From: Doryteuthis pealeii
Taxonomy: Eukaryota; Mollusca; Cephalopoda; Myopsida; Loliginidae
Length of the DNA: 64,000 bases
Direction of reading: 5' to 3'
Assembly: GCA_023376005.1 (NCBI GenBank)
Contig: CM042147.1
Coordinates: 120,009,787-120,073,786, forward strand
The position numbers and the translations under genes were made by a program. The number at the start of each line of letters is the position of its first letter. Position 1 is the first letter of the stretch. This document shows, in pieces, positions 31,871-43,023 of this stretch. The notes under the pieces are model-generated. The model was not told the origin of the DNA. It worked only from the letters and a program-made list of their open reading frames with translations, and made no database searches.

Positions 31871-32130
31871 TGTGACGCTAAGACACGCTGGACACTGCTG
31901 GAGAAGCAAGGATGAACTCACAAGTGACGTTCTCCTGTGGAAGCCATCACATGTGCACGCCAGAATAGGTCGCCCAGCAAAGACGTACACAGATCAACTC
32001 TGCGCGGATGCTGGATACTGCGCAGAGGCTCTCCTAGGGGCAATGAGTGATAGGGAGGGATGGCGAGAGATTGTCATGAATATCCGTGCTGACAGCACGA
32101 CAGGATGATGATGATGATGATGATGATATA
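31871..32130 (+). pseudogene. RTE-like LINE 3' end
   Basis: Open to the end in one frame: RHAGHCWRSKDELTSDVLLW, GRPAKTYTDQLCADAG, MSDREGWREIVMNIRA, stop, then a (GAT)n tail at 32106-32127. The GHCWRSKDEL...GRP...DQLC...DR.GWRE pattern matches 46479-46700 and 50150-50745. Severely 5'-truncated, inserted next to a SINE-B 3' end. Confidence 0.8.
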
Positions 32131-32237
32131 ATACGTTGTATATATATATATATAATGGTGTACCTCGATCAATTTATTGCCCAGCTAACTGCACCGTGAG
32201 ATGAAAAAGGTTGAAAAACTCTGCTTTAGAGAAACCC

Positions 32238-32432
32238 TAGAGAATTAGTATTATCCGCGTTATTCGGACTATTTTCCTCATCTTCATTGTTATCTGTACA
32301 ACGTTTCGGCCGATGTGCTCTCCGGTCTTCTTCAGGTATTTCTTGTCGGACTCGGCAACCTTCTTTTCGGACTCGGGAACGTTCTTTTCGGACTCGGGAA
32401 CCTTCTTGTCGTAATCGGGAGCAATCAATTTT
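32238..32432 (-). mobile_element. SINE-F 3' half
   Basis: Plus strand has TTATCTGTACAACGTTTCGG, TCCGGTCTTCTTCAGGTATT and three GGACTCGGGAACNTTCTT modules, ending at CGTAATCGGGAGC. Confidence 0.8.
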
Positions 32433-32790
32433 TGTGTTTATTTCCCTAAACTTCATTTGAACGCTGGTAATAATGACTGAAAGAAAGAAAGGAAAAAAAT
32501 GTTTTAAATAAAGACAAGAAATCTACTATCCGCAATGTACAACGCGCTTAATTGATTCGTTGTTAGTGCTCAGCAGGCAATGCAATGCATTGATAATGAA
32601 TCAAGAGACTTGACCTTTCGTGACACACTCAAGAATCATTAGATTTAAAGCCGTTGACAGGGATTTTCATTTTTTTCTTCTTTTTTTAACTAGTCATCAA
32701 TATTGTAAAATAAAAAAACACACTGATTACAACATAGAATTTATTGCTGCCTTCTTAAGTTCTCGTAGAATATAATGAAAATTCAAACTG
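32433..32790. other. Unassigned
   Basis: Nothing recognised up to 32728; 32729-32795 is a copy of 33638-33720 (ACAACATAGAATTTATTGCT type). Confidence 0.4.
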
Positions 32791-32792
32791 AT

Positions 32793-32831
32793 TAATATAT
32801 ATATATATATATTTATTATATATATTTGAAA

Positions 32832-32878
<47 letters not shown>
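32793..32878. repeat. (TA)n tract
   Basis: Interrupted TA run. Confidence 0.9.
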
Positions 32879-32881
<3 letters not shown>

Positions 32882-32924
32882 TTGAAATTCTATTCTTGTC
32901 TCCAACTCAAAAAAATAAAAATAC

Positions 32925-33160
32925 TACTCTGATGAAGGTCGCAAATCTCTCTGTGTACGGAACATTTTATGCATTTTTCCTATTATTATTATCATCATCA
33001 TTTCAACTCCATCTGATTATTTTAATAATAATAATAACGTAAATCCGTATACATTTTGATAAACAGACCGAAACACATATGTAAGTGATATCGATTAAAA
33101 GTGATATCGATAAAATTCATTTTATCCATCTATATTTCTTTTCTTTACTCATTTTTTCCT
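32925..33160. repeat. Ribozyme-core fragment and family J half-copy
   Basis: CTGATGAAGGTCGCAAA at 32930-32946 is the first half of a hammerhead-like core without GAAA. 33060-33160 carries CAGACCGAAACACATATG and GTGATATCGATT, as in family J. Confidence 0.5.
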
Positions 33161-33164
33161 CATA

Positions 33165-33192
33165 TATATATATATATGTGGTGTGTGTGTGT

Positions 33193-33240
<48 letters not shown>
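33165..33240. repeat. (TA)n(TG)n microsatellite
   Basis: Long TG run with GG interruptions, followed by GGGAATGACTTACCGGTAAA, an inverted match to 38280-38318. Confidence 0.95.
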
Positions 33241-33242
<2 letters not shown>

Positions 33243-33504
33243 GGGAATGACTTACCGGTAAAAATATTGGGTTGGTCTCAATTTTGGTTGGTATAAGTGT
33301 CACTCGGATAAGTCAGCGTTACAACAAATATAAAGTGCTCAATAACGTAAGTAGAGCGGATTTAGAATTATAATGTGTGCAGAAATAACCTACTCGGGTT
33401 TCACCATAAGTATCTTCAGGGTTAAATCCACTGAATTATTCAAGATATTGATTAATTACAGTTAATTGCCGGAGTTCATGTTGTAATTATACTTTCTGTA
33501 CACA

Positions 33505-33530
33505 TAATAATACTATATATATATATATTA

Positions 33531-33569
<39 letters not shown>

Positions 33570-33707
33570 ATTCTAAATGTCTGTGCGTATTGTTTGTTTG
33601 TATAACAACCAAACGCACGTACTTTTATAAAAGTTTGAAACGCTTACAACGTGGAATTTATAGTTGCCTTCTTAAGAACTCGTAAAATATAATGAATTTC
33701 AAACTGA

Positions 33708-33743
<36 letters not shown>

Positions 33744-33765
33744 TATATTATATTATACTATATTA
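33505..33765. repeat. (TA)n tracts around a duplicated segment
   Basis: (TA)n at 33516-33567 and 33711-33760. The 33638-33720 segment (CAACGTGGAATTTATAGTTG, CTTCTTAAGAACTCG) duplicates 32729-32795 in direct orientation. Confidence 0.8.
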
Positions 33766-33982
33766 AGAAAGAATGAAAAAAACACGGGTTTAAATGAGTA
33801 TCGCCGTGTGTGTTTTTTCAAAGACAAGATGTGAAGAAAAGGAAATGAATCCGACGTAGTATATTAAGAAAGAATGAAAAAACACAGGTTTAAATTAACA
33901 CGCACGGCGATACTCATTTAAACCTGTGTTTTTTCATTCTTTCTTAATATACTACATACCGTCGGATTCACTTCCTTTTCTT

Positions 33983-33990
<8 letters not shown>
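33765..33990. repeat. Foldback element with CCGACG-flanked arms
   Basis: Arms around TTAAGAAAGAATGAAAAAACAC and GTGTTTTTTCATTCTTTCTTAA. GAGTATCGCCGTGTG and CACGGCGATACTC are mirrored, and GAATCCGACG and CGTCGGATTC lie outside. An extra arm copy at 33765-33830 gives three arms in a row. Confidence 0.85.
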
Positions 33991-34037
<47 letters not shown>

Positions 34038-34060
34038 AGAGAGAGAGAGAGAGAGAGAGA
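33986..34060. repeat. (AC)n(TA)n(GA)n microsatellite
   Basis: Three dinucleotide runs in series. Confidence 0.95.
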
Positions 34061-34115
34061 GTCAGAATTATCGTGAAGAACCATTCGGGTGAAACGTAGG
34101 TAGATAGTGTATGAC
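34061..34115 (+). ncRNA. Hammerhead-ribozyme-like motif
   Basis: GTCA-GAAT-TATC / G TGAAGA / ACC-ATTCG-GGT stem II / GAAA / ACGTAGGT stem III region / A / GATA-GTGTA-TGAC. Stem I has two 4-bp helices (TATC with GATA, GTCA with TGAC) around an internal loop, the usual type I layout. The core has G in place of C3-U4. Likely a decayed copy. Confidence 0.5.
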
Positions 34116-34254
34116 TCATGTACGTCCTTATAATCATTGTACATTGTAGGTATATATTTACATTTTTGTGAAGTAATTTCTCAAGAGTTTTTCTTTTTTT
34201 ACACGTGGTTATATAATATCAAGTGTTCTATCTAATACAAATTATTCGCTAACA

Positions 34255-34360
34255 GATCTATTTTACCCATAGATTGGATCCTAACAGGTAGTACATTCGG
34301 TCAGAGTGGATAATGGCAATAAAGGGATAATCTACACCACTTTGGGAGGAGAGGGGTATT
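34255..34360 (-). repeat. Family C fragment
   Basis: CTATTTTACCCATAGATTGG, ATCCTAACAGGTAGTAC and TCAGAGTGGA are the reversed 3' part of family C. Confidence 0.55.
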
Positions 34361-34617
34361 ACCCCTCTGCAGGGGATACAGTCAGTGTATTTTAAGACCC
34401 ATTGATTGGGTGGAATAGCATTTGTAGTTTTCAGTCTAATGTAGTAGTTTTCAACTGTTAGCAATATGGTCGCCTCGGGGACAATATAAAATTTGCGGGG
34501 GGGGGGGGTCCAAACAAACAAAATATATTTAATCATAAATACAATAGGATTTTTATACATCGAATGGCTAGGGAGGCTCACCATAGTAAAATAGAAATCA
34601 AAGGGGTCCATTGGTTA

Positions 34618-35062
34618 AAAAAAAGATTGAGAAAGATAAAAGAAAGAGATAAAAGAGAAAGAAAGAGAAAGAAAGAAAGAAAGAGATAAAAGAGAAAGAA
34701 AGAGAAAGAAAAAGATAAAAGAAGAGAAAAGAAAGAGATAAAAGAAAGAGAAAGAAAAAGATAAAAGAAAGAAAAAGAAAAGAATAAAAGAAAGAGAAGA
34801 AGAGATAAAAGATAGAAGAAGAAAAGATAAAAGAGAAAGAAAAGAAAAGAGAAAGAAAAAGAAAAAGAAAGAGAAAGAAAAGATGAAAAAAGAGAAAGAA
34901 AGATAAAGAAGAAGAAAGAAAGAAAAGATAAAGAAAAGAAAGAAAAAAGAGATAAAGAAAAAGAGATGAAAAAAGAAAAAAAAAGAAAAAAAAATGAAAG
35001 AAAGAAAGAATGAAAGAAGAAAGAAAGAAAAAAATGAAGAAAGAAAAGAAAAGAAAAAAAGG
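34618..35062. repeat. ~440-bp purine-rich tract (GAAA/GATAAA)
   Basis: The plus strand is almost only A and G, with scattered T in GATAAAAGA units. The long minus-strand Phe/Ser/Leu frame is an artefact. A pyrimidine-rich partner tract lies at 35300-35376. Confidence 0.95.
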
Positions 35063-35299
35063 ATTTACAATTATATCAACCATCTAATTGTCTTTGCCAA
35101 GGTGTATAAAAAGCTTTATTAAAATCTAAGCTTTTTTTCTGTGTATAATTCGACTTAGACTTATTTCTAAGCGTTTAAGGGGGGCTCGGGGGGGGTAATT
35201 TATTTTAATGGGCCTCTATCTTTACTGGATACACCAAGACATTCATCTTCTCTTCGCAGGTTTTCTTATAGTAGCGTTTGTTTAAGTCGTTAGAAACAT

Positions 35300-35376
35300 T
35301 TTTCTTTCTTTCTTTTTTTCTTTCTTTTCTTTTTTTCTTTTTTTCTTTCTTTCTTTCTTTCTTTTTTTTTTTTTTC
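35300..35376. repeat. (CTTT)n pyrimidine tract
   Basis: C/T only over about 75 bp. Confidence 0.95.
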
Positions 35377-35604
35377 ATTCGCTTTGTTCCAGAAATCAAT
35401 TATCAACCAATCACGTGTCCGCTGTATTGGCGCCAATCAACACCGCACAAGACCTGTCTTATGTTGCATTTGCCGAACGTTTTAATCCGCCGGTCACACA
35501 TCCGGTGAGATTACGCCGACAAAAAAAAAAAAAAAGACAAGGACAAGCCTGTTGCACACACGCAAGAATTGAATCAAATGCCGTATCTAATCGAAACAGT
35601 GAGA

Positions 35605-35622
35605 AATATATATATATATATA

Positions 35623-35682
<60 letters not shown>

Positions 35683-35802
35683 AGAAAGGTAGACAAACAC
35701 GAGATGTTGTACAATACCTATAATAAACATCCATTTTGAACAATATCCCGTGTTTGTCTACCTTTCTCCACATATTGTCAGATTAATTTCCTCTTATTTC
35801 TC

Positions 35803-35865
<63 letters not shown>
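35605..35865. repeat. Foldback between (TA)n(TG)n and (TA)n
   Basis: GGAGAAAGGTAGACAAACACG (35682-35702) mirrors CGTGTTTGTCTACCTTTCTCC (35749-35769). (TG)n lies directly to the left and (TA)n at 35804-35865 to the right, after TATTGTCAGATTAATTTCC. Confidence 0.85.
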
Positions 35866-35866
<1 letters not shown>

Positions 35867-36009
35867 CTGTCTGGAGAAGTGTGATTAAACAATCACGTCG
35901 TTTGTGTTTTATTTGGTTGGTTGGTTGGTTTTTACGGCATCTTAACCCTTGAACTTTTCAACCGGCCCTCGTAGACTAGGAGGAGAGAAATTCCCAATTC
36001 AAACCAGCT

Positions 36010-36242
36010 TTAAGTAAAGTCGTCGGGGTGGCCTAAAGTAGGTATCAGCCTATCAGCGAGGTGTCTATCCCCTTTTCACTTGCGCTAGACGAAGGACATT
36101 GTTTTTGCGTCTGATGTGGAGCGCCACACCTACCATCAGCTCCTTACTTTACCGCACAGATCACTGTGCTATTCATACGCTGAGTTGGCGAGGGCTGGTA
36201 TCGAACTAGAAACCTTGTGGTTTCTAGCCGAACGCTCTACCG
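36010..36242 (-). mobile_element. SINE-A copy truncated at the tRNA head
   Basis: Begins TAAAGTAAAGTCGTCGGGGT and ends CGAACGCTCTACCG, where (CA)n takes over in place of the last 15 or so bases of the head. A family C end with (GGTT)n lies just upstream (35913-35955). Confidence 0.88.
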
Positions 36243-36267
36243 CACACACATACACACACACACACAC

Positions 36268-36313
<46 letters not shown>

Positions 36314-36345
36314 AGAGGGAGATAGGAGGAGAGGGAGAGAGATAA
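36242..36345. repeat. (CA)n(TA)n(GA)n microsatellite
   Basis: Replaces the 5' end of the SINE-A copy. Confidence 0.95.
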
Positions 36346-36720
36346 ACAAGATTTGGCAGTAACCCACTAGGGTTGATATTCCATTAAAAAACAACCAACC
36401 AACCTTTTTTAACCACTGTGTTACCGTTCGGTTAAAGAGTTTCACTCACAGTACATTTAACTTATGTAATCATCAACAAAGTCTTTCTTATTAGTAACAT
36501 TCAACGGCTGCCAGCCATTTTTTTTTTCTTTTCTTTTTTTTTTTTCCCCTCTCCTCGCAATATCGTCTTATTCATTAACGATAACGCCCACAAGAGAAAA
36601 AAAGGTTCGTCTATTTACATTTCAATCTTTTTTATACAATCTACGTTTGTTTCTATACTTAGTCTCCATTTCTATTTTCATTAACAAACATTGCCTCTTC
36701 GTTGATATTTCTAGCCATCT
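36346..36720. other. Unassigned, T-rich
   Basis: (AACC)n piece at about 36390-36402 (family C end); otherwise nothing recognised. Confidence 0.4.
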
Positions 36721-36757
36721 TTTTTTTTCTTTTTTTTTTTTTTTTGTGTATGTGTGT

Positions 36758-36800
<43 letters not shown>

Positions 36801-36900
36801 CTATTACCGCAGTAAATTTAGCTTTTCATGCATTTCAGGTGCGAGTGTAAAAAAAAAAAAAAGAAAAAAAAAAGAAAAAAAAAAAAAAAAAAAAAAGAAG
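36721..36900. repeat. Poly-T, (TG)n, poly-A
   Basis: T-run 36719-36744, TG-run to 36800, A-run 36848-36897. Confidence 0.95.
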
Positions 36901-37062
36901 AAAGTTTTCGTGTGGGACCACAAAAAATTAGTACAAGTCGCAGATTTTGGCTACCTATCAACAAAATCATATTGTATAAAACGTTTATTGGTGAAGACAT
37001 TAGCTCAAGATAGCGTATCGGACGGGTGAGAGCACTATTTGCCATTACTCCTAACTCATCCA

Positions 37063-37185
37063 ATTCATCATCATCATTATCATCAAGTGTCGGAAGCATG
37101 GATCTCTATAACCCTTCCTAAACACCCGTCCCTATCTTGCATTGCTTCCTGGAAGATCCTCGGCACATCATCCACTACCCTCCCA
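37063..37185 (-). pseudogene. RTE-like LINE 3' end fragment
   Basis: Starts with the ATCATCATCATTATCATC tail, then AGCATGGATCTCTATAACCC and CATTGCTTCCTGGAAGATCC, the reversed MDIRA...DRDGWRE region with decay. Truncated by (TA)n. Confidence 0.65.
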
Positions 37186-37189
37186 CACA

Positions 37190-37965
<776 letters not shown>

Positions 37966-37976
37966 TGTAGACAGTT

Positions 37977-38195
37977 AGTAGAAAAAAACAAGATGTTAAT
38001 AGTTTTTGCTGACAGAAATCTGTTTCGACGATATGAAGCGGTCTTTATCAAAAGCACTATGTGTAAAAGGAAAGACGAAATAAATATTTATTTCGTCTTT
38101 CCTTTTACAGATAGTTGCTTTGATAAAGACCGCTTCATATGGTCGAAACAGATTTCTGTCAGCAAAAACTATTAACATCTTGTTTTTTCTACAAA
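37977..38195. repeat. Near-perfect palindrome, axis at ~38086
   Basis: AGTAGAAAAAACAAGATG-type left arm mirrors CATCTTGTTTTTTCTAC. The arms run to the axis AAATAAATATTTATTT with almost no loop. Outside on the right, TATTGTCGGATTCATATCC follows, as in other foldbacks. Confidence 0.92.
38111..38172 (+). ncRNA. Hammerhead-ribozyme-like motif (mirrored at 37999-38060)
   Basis: ATAG-TTGCT / TTGATAA / A / GACC...GGTC stem II / GAAA / ACAGA-TT-TCTGT stem III / C (GUC) / AGCAA-AAA-CTAT. Stem I pairs nine bases in two blocks. The core differs from CUGANGA at C3 and G8. The left arm carries the same motif on the minus strand. Confidence 0.5.
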
Positions 38196-38243
38196 CTTTC
38201 TACACATATTGTCGGATTCATATCCATTTTAACCTTTCATATA

Positions 38244-38320
38244 TATACAAGTAAGACTTATACCAACCAAATATTGAGACAAAAACCCAATATTTTTACC
38301 GGTATGTCATTCCTTTACAC
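38244..38320 (-). repeat. Segment inverted relative to 33238-33300
   Basis: TATACCAACCAAATATTGAG and TATTTTTACCGGTATGTCATT match the 33.2-kb segment in reverse complement. Both copies have the TG/CA microsatellite at the same end. Confidence 0.8.
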
Positions 38321-38699
38321 ACACACACACACAACAACACACAACACACAAATGCGAAGTATGGAGGTAATAATGTAATACTTAAAAACCAGTGTTACCA
38401 AACTTGGCGGTACCAAAACCAAACCCCTTGGTGAGGTGGAAAGATATAGGAAGGCGGTGAGACAAAAAGGGGTTGGTGAAGGCAGTGAAGCAAAAGGGGC
38501 AGGATGAGGGTGACAGGGTGGCATTATGAAGCAGTTAATAAAAATAACTTGTATTTTATAAAAATCTAATTGACAAAAAATAGATGTTTAAATACTAAGT
38601 AAAGGAACACGTATGCAGTTTTATACAGAATAAAACTGTATAAGAATTATTGTTGTAGAGGAGTTAACACCGACCCAACAAGATGGACTGACCCAGAGC

Positions 38700-38775
38700 C
38701 ATATATATATTTACCAACCCCTCTGCACGAAGAGATGTGACACCAAGGTCAATTTTCTTAAGCGGAGTTCCACTA
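38700..38775 (-). mobile_element. SINE-B 3' fragment
   Basis: TTTACCAACCCCTCTGCACG, ACACCAAGGTC and TTAAGCGGAGTTCCA only. Confidence 0.7.
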
Positions 38776-38884
38776 CCGGGACCCCTCCACACACACACAT
38801 CACAAATTAATATATATAACCGTATTACAGTATATTATTAATATATATGATACTAGACTACGTGATATTAAACTATTTCACGAA

Positions 38885-39228
38885 TGGAAAAGGCATGGTG
38901 GCCACATACAAAATTGTCTGTCATATGGAAATTCCTGATCTCAGTGACAAGCTATAAGCGGACACATTCTTAAACCTAGGTGAGTCATATCAGTTACTTG
39001 CTGTATGGCTGCATTATCTGGACCGCCTAAACGAGGGCGCGCCTCGAGAAAAAGCTAGATTGGAGCTGCACAAAGAATGCGCTGCGAGCAGGTTTTGAAC
39101 AAAAGTCGTGGGAAACAGCATCCCGACAAGGGAGGCAGCTGTGTAAAGAAATGCGGCTGCAGCGAGGAAGACTCCTGGGGGCGATGTAAATGAATAGGGA
39201 AGGTTGGCGAGAGATTGTCAGTGTTTCA
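38885..39228 (+). pseudogene. RTE-like LINE remnant
   Basis: Heavily shifted version of the 50.2-50.7 kb fragment: TCATATGGAAATTCCTGATC, CTGTATGGCTGCATTATCTG, AGATTGGAGCTGCACAAAGA and GGTTGGCGAGAGATTGTCA appear in the same order. The middle ~200 bp is deleted. Confidence 0.65.
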
Positions 39229-39231
39229 ATG

Positions 39232-39505
39232 TCAAGGTTTGAAAGTCATAGTTTTCCTTCTCCTAGAACCGGTTTGCCTAACAAGGTTAATGAAATCCCG
39301 GTCTGCCCTAGGGGTTGTACTAATTATATCCATAGCTGGAAGAGTGACGAGGTGATGAATGGCGTTCATGACCTTTCCCCAAGGCAGCGAAAGTGAATTG
39401 CACGTATTACCCGTGGGATAAGCAATTGGTGGGGTCCGGAGGGATTTGGACTCGGGCGCGAGTCCTATCTTCCTTCATGGCTTTTAAAAGCCAGTTACAC
39501 CCTAC
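39232..39505 (-). mobile_element. Diverged SINE-B subfamily copy
   Basis: The minus strand has a tRNA-like head (GTAACTGGCTTTTAAAAGCC, GAGTCCAAATCC), GGGGAAAGGTCATGAACG, CCAGCTATGGATATAATTAG and the GGCAAACCGGTTCTAGGAGA block. The head and the central region differ from the main family more than any other copy. Confidence 0.65.
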
Positions 39506-39830
39506 GTGGACATTCACAAGAAGGTCCATAGTGAGCAGCATGTGACAAAAAATCGGGGGAAGAAGAAATATGTTTCGATACGAGAATTACTGGGCGTCAA
39601 CTCGAGACTTTGAAGCCTCGCTCTCATAATAGGTGGTGGAGCGGGCCTCTTGTTGATGTATTACTACTGTCTTTTGTTTATTTAAAAAGTGCTGAGAAAA
39701 AGATTACAGTATGCATGGCACTGCACTGTGTTCTCTTGTGATTCTTTTTCCACTCAGGATGCAACAATTGATCAGCATAGATGTTATAGGGCCATAGTTT
39801 TGGTTACGGAACGAGTAGTTCAAATNGGTG
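39506..39830. other. Unassigned, one N at 39826
   Basis: Nothing recognised. Confidence 0.3.
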
Positions 39831-39833
39831 CAT

Positions 39834-39920
39834 GTATACATATATAAGGGCAGTTGTGTGTATATGTATGTCGCGGAGGAAACTACGAAATAAACAATTA
39901 AAGGACCAAGTAATATATAT
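39834..39920 (+). mobile_element. Possible Helitron 5' fragment
   Basis: TATATAAGGGCAGTTGTGTG, TATGTATGTCGCGGAGGAAA and CTACGAAATAAAC parallel 57133-57210. Such TATATAAAGG...GTGTGTATGT starts resemble short-Helitron 5' ends. No 3' end found. Confidence 0.35.
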
Positions 39921-40107
39921 ATATATATTATGAACTCTCTCGTTGATTTTTCGACGCATGAGGGTTCGTCAATGAACACCCACACAGTGATTTGTTTATA
40001 GTGGTGAAGGCTTGTGTTGGACCATCCACACTTTTTGGCACAGTCGATAGGAAAGGATTGGTGCATCAATGGTTGCCACAAACCCAATCAACGACCGACC
40101 TCAGGAA

Positions 40108-40302
40108 TTTTGAATTCAGAGTTATCCTCTCCTAGACTGGTTACATACCAAGGCTGAAGGGCCCAGTCTGCCCTACTATTTAACCCATAGCTGGAGGGAG
40201 AATATATTGATTCATACCTTTCCCAAGGGTATTAGCGCTATGTGAAATGCAACAGCTTCGTCTAGGAATTGAACTCGAATCGACGAGTCCATTTTCCACG
40301 AC

Positions 40303-40305
<3 letters not shown>
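40108..40305 (-). mobile_element. SINE-B 5' two thirds
   Basis: GAATTCAGAGTTATCCTCTC to AATTGAACTCGAATCGACG, cut by (TA)n inside the head. Confidence 0.8.
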
Positions 40306-40345
<40 letters not shown>

Positions 40346-40377
40346 ATATATATATATGACTATGAGTAAACATATAT

Positions 40378-40430
<53 letters not shown>
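40300..40430. repeat. (TA)n tracts
   Basis: Interrupted TA runs. Confidence 0.95.
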
Positions 40431-40431
40431 C

Positions 40432-40575
40432 ATTCACGAAAGTTCCGACCCAGACGTCCAGAATGTGCGCTTTTATCACAAAGTCTCGAAAGACTATGAT
40501 AAAGTTTTGCGTGCCCCTGAAGTTGCAGCGCCTCCTGTGACTGTGAAGTCCGATGTTTGAAAAACATTCTCGATC
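40432..40575 (-). pseudogene. LINE C-terminal zinc-finger fragment
   Basis: The minus strand encodes ECFSNIGLHSHRRRCNFRGT, the second half of a CxxC...H-type finger, matching 58040-58120. This CGR.C..RIGL.SH.R.C pattern is common at the C-terminus of non-LTR retrotransposon proteins. Confidence 0.6.
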
Positions 40576-40587
40576 AGATTTTGCATT

Positions 40588-40722
40588 TGAAGTCTGACAA
40601 GAAATACCTAAAGAAGGGTGGAGGGCCTATCGGCCAAAATTGTACAGATATAATAAGATGAGGACTATAATCCGATAATCCAAATATTACTAATTATCAA
40701 GCCTCATCTAAAAAATTCAGAG
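40588..40722 (+). mobile_element. SINE-F 3' fragment
   Basis: AAGAAATACCTAAAGAAGGG, TATCGGCCAAAATTGTACAG and a terminal ATTATCAAGCCTCATCTAAA. Confidence 0.7.
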
Positions 40723-41260
40723 AAATAGACACTTTTGATATTCTGCTGATAAGAGACCATTCTTTTCCAGGTAAATTCTAGATATTCTTCTATAACACTG
40801 TCACTCATTTTTAAAAGTGTATTCATTACATGCTTTAATTTAAATTGTCCAGTTTGTGATATTTTGAAATATTTCTGTTCTGGTTGTGAAGATATTGGTT
40901 TCTCTCAGCATTTTGATCTATAACCAGTATTTTATTACTCTATTCTGAACATATGTTACCATTTTTTTTTTATTCATGGTGAATTTGATTAAATATTGGT
41001 TCTGATCAGATGATAATTTTATGGATTTTTCTGCATAATGAATTGTATTGATTTTCAAGGCATTTTATGTGTAAAGATTTCTAGTTAAAAATTAGTTTTT
41101 CAACTGTGTTATATTACTGATTATACCAGGGCTCAGAAAATATCATTTAGAGTCTTATTTTGTTGACTTGTTTAATTTATTAGATGATAGCAGAATCATC
41201 TTATGCCTGAAGATTTTATTTTATGTTTAAGGTGTGTTGTGCTATTTTCTGAATTTTTGA
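40723..41260. other. Unassigned AT-rich
   Basis: Nothing recognised; no frame with a plausible product. Confidence 0.3.
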
Positions 41261-41261
41261 C

Positions 41262-41660
41262 ACCTGTACCCAGCTATGGTTAGCGGAATGAGAACGGTAT
41301 ACCCCGCGGATTGAATAAAGGGTAGGGTTCAAAATTCTCATCAAAATACGTAGACTTATAATGGCTGAAAAATGGCATTTTGGGGGCACCTTTGAAGCCC
41401 ATGTTTCCCCCAATTCTCAAGCGAACTCAACCATATTTTACTATGTGATACTCCTCATCGAACTCTATCAGGATATCATATTAGTTTGGCACTTTATTAG
41501 TACACGAAATTGGCCATTTTTGCCCACTCTCAGTTTCCGATTGCGACAAGAAGGTTCTAGAGTCTGACAAGAAATACTAAGAAGGCTGGAGGGCACATCG
41601 GCCGAAACGTTGTACAGATAATAGTAAGATGAGGACAACTGTCCGAATAATACTAGTGTG
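41262..41660 (+). mobile_element. SINE-F copy interrupted internally
   Basis: 5' part ACCCAGCTATGGTTAGCGGA to TAGGGTTCAAAATTC (41270-41338) and 3' part CGACAAGAAGGTTC...GGCCGAAACGTTGTACAG (41546-41640) bracket about 200 bp of unrelated sequence replacing the modular middle. Confidence 0.65.
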
Positions 41661-42250
41661 TTATGCTGTTGATGATTCCGGGATCGACCGCTTTGTTTTA
41701 TGGATTCTGCCAAACCTTTTTCTTTGCAAGTGATCCTGTTTTTAAAATGTTCCGATGCTTTGTTGCCGTTGCTTTCTTCTGGCCTCTTAGCTTCATGATG
41801 TTGTATCAGGGTGACTTCTGACATGTACAGTCCTCTATGGTGATTCTGTCGCCACCGAGGTCTTGAGCCAAATTCTCCAGCTGGAAGGGACAATGCCAAA
41901 GCACAATAGGCTCAGTCCTAATTAGTGATCATCCTTCACACATTAATCATTTGTTGGGTTTTTGTAAAAAATATATGTGAAAATAAACATATTTCTATTC
42001 TTTCTTTTTTCTTCTTTCTTCATTCTGAATAGATTAGAATTTGTTGATGGAGCTTTTTCTGTATTTTTTATTATTATGACTTTCTTGTTTTTTTTTTTTC
42101 CTTCTGCAAGATAAGATGTCTGATTGGATGAAAGTTCGATACATCTCCTTATTAAGAATAATTTGATTGATCGAAGTCATTAGAATCTAATCGGTAGACA
42201 AAGATGGACAATAAAAAAGTAGAGAAATAAATCGTCTATAAATGCAACAC
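41661..42250. other. Unassigned; possible old coding remnant on minus strand
   Basis: The minus strand 41899-41660 has a 75-residue run (PAGEFGSRPRWRQNHHRGLY, EAKRPEESNGNKASEHFK) with normal amino-acid composition. It looks like transposon-derived protein, but no family was recognised. Confidence 0.3.
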
Positions 42251-42254
42251 AAAA

Positions 42255-42255
42255 T

Positions 42256-42316
<61 letters not shown>

Positions 42317-42723
42317 TATATATATAAATAAATATATATATATACATATATATATAATGATAAATATATATACAATAAATATATATATATATATAATAAT
42401 ATATAATAAATATATATAATCATATATATATAATGATAATATATATATAAATACAATATATATATTAATAATATATATATATATATAATACAAATATTTA
42501 TATATATATAATATATATTATATATATTATATATATATATATATATTCATTATTATTATTAATATCACTCTATCAGGTACTAAGCACTCTCCTAATAATA
42601 CTGTATATATCGGCTTACTACAGTCTCATCAAGTGAGATAGTGTTAACCATACACTGTGGTAATATATATTATATATATATAATATATATATATATATTA
42701 TATATATATATATATTATACATA

Positions 42724-42754
<31 letters not shown>

Positions 42755-42890
42755 TATATATATACATATATATATATATAATATAAATATATAAATACAT
42801 ATATATATATATATATATAAATACATATATATATCAATATATATATAGACATATATATATATATATAATATGCATATATATATATATATA

Positions 42891-42928
<38 letters not shown>

Positions 42929-42930
42929 AT
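42255..42930. repeat. (TA)n-rich region in two blocks
   Basis: 42255-42545 and 42660-42900 are TA with AATA interruptions, ending in (TG)n 42901-42928. Between them is a short unique piece. Confidence 0.95.
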
Positions 42931-43023
42931 ACAATTGCCGCTTAAACTTTCCGTTGCAGTGGCATTAGTAATTTACCAAAGACTGCTCAATATATAATAA
43001 ACATAGAGCTATATTAATAGTAA

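Noticed and set aside
34598..35083. 161-codon minus-strand frame of Phe, Leu and Ser
   Set aside because: Purine-tract artefact on the opposite strand; it only superficially looks like a membrane protein.
42255..42930. Centromeric or origin sequence
   Set aside because: Simple TA repeats only, no longer unit or conserved motif.
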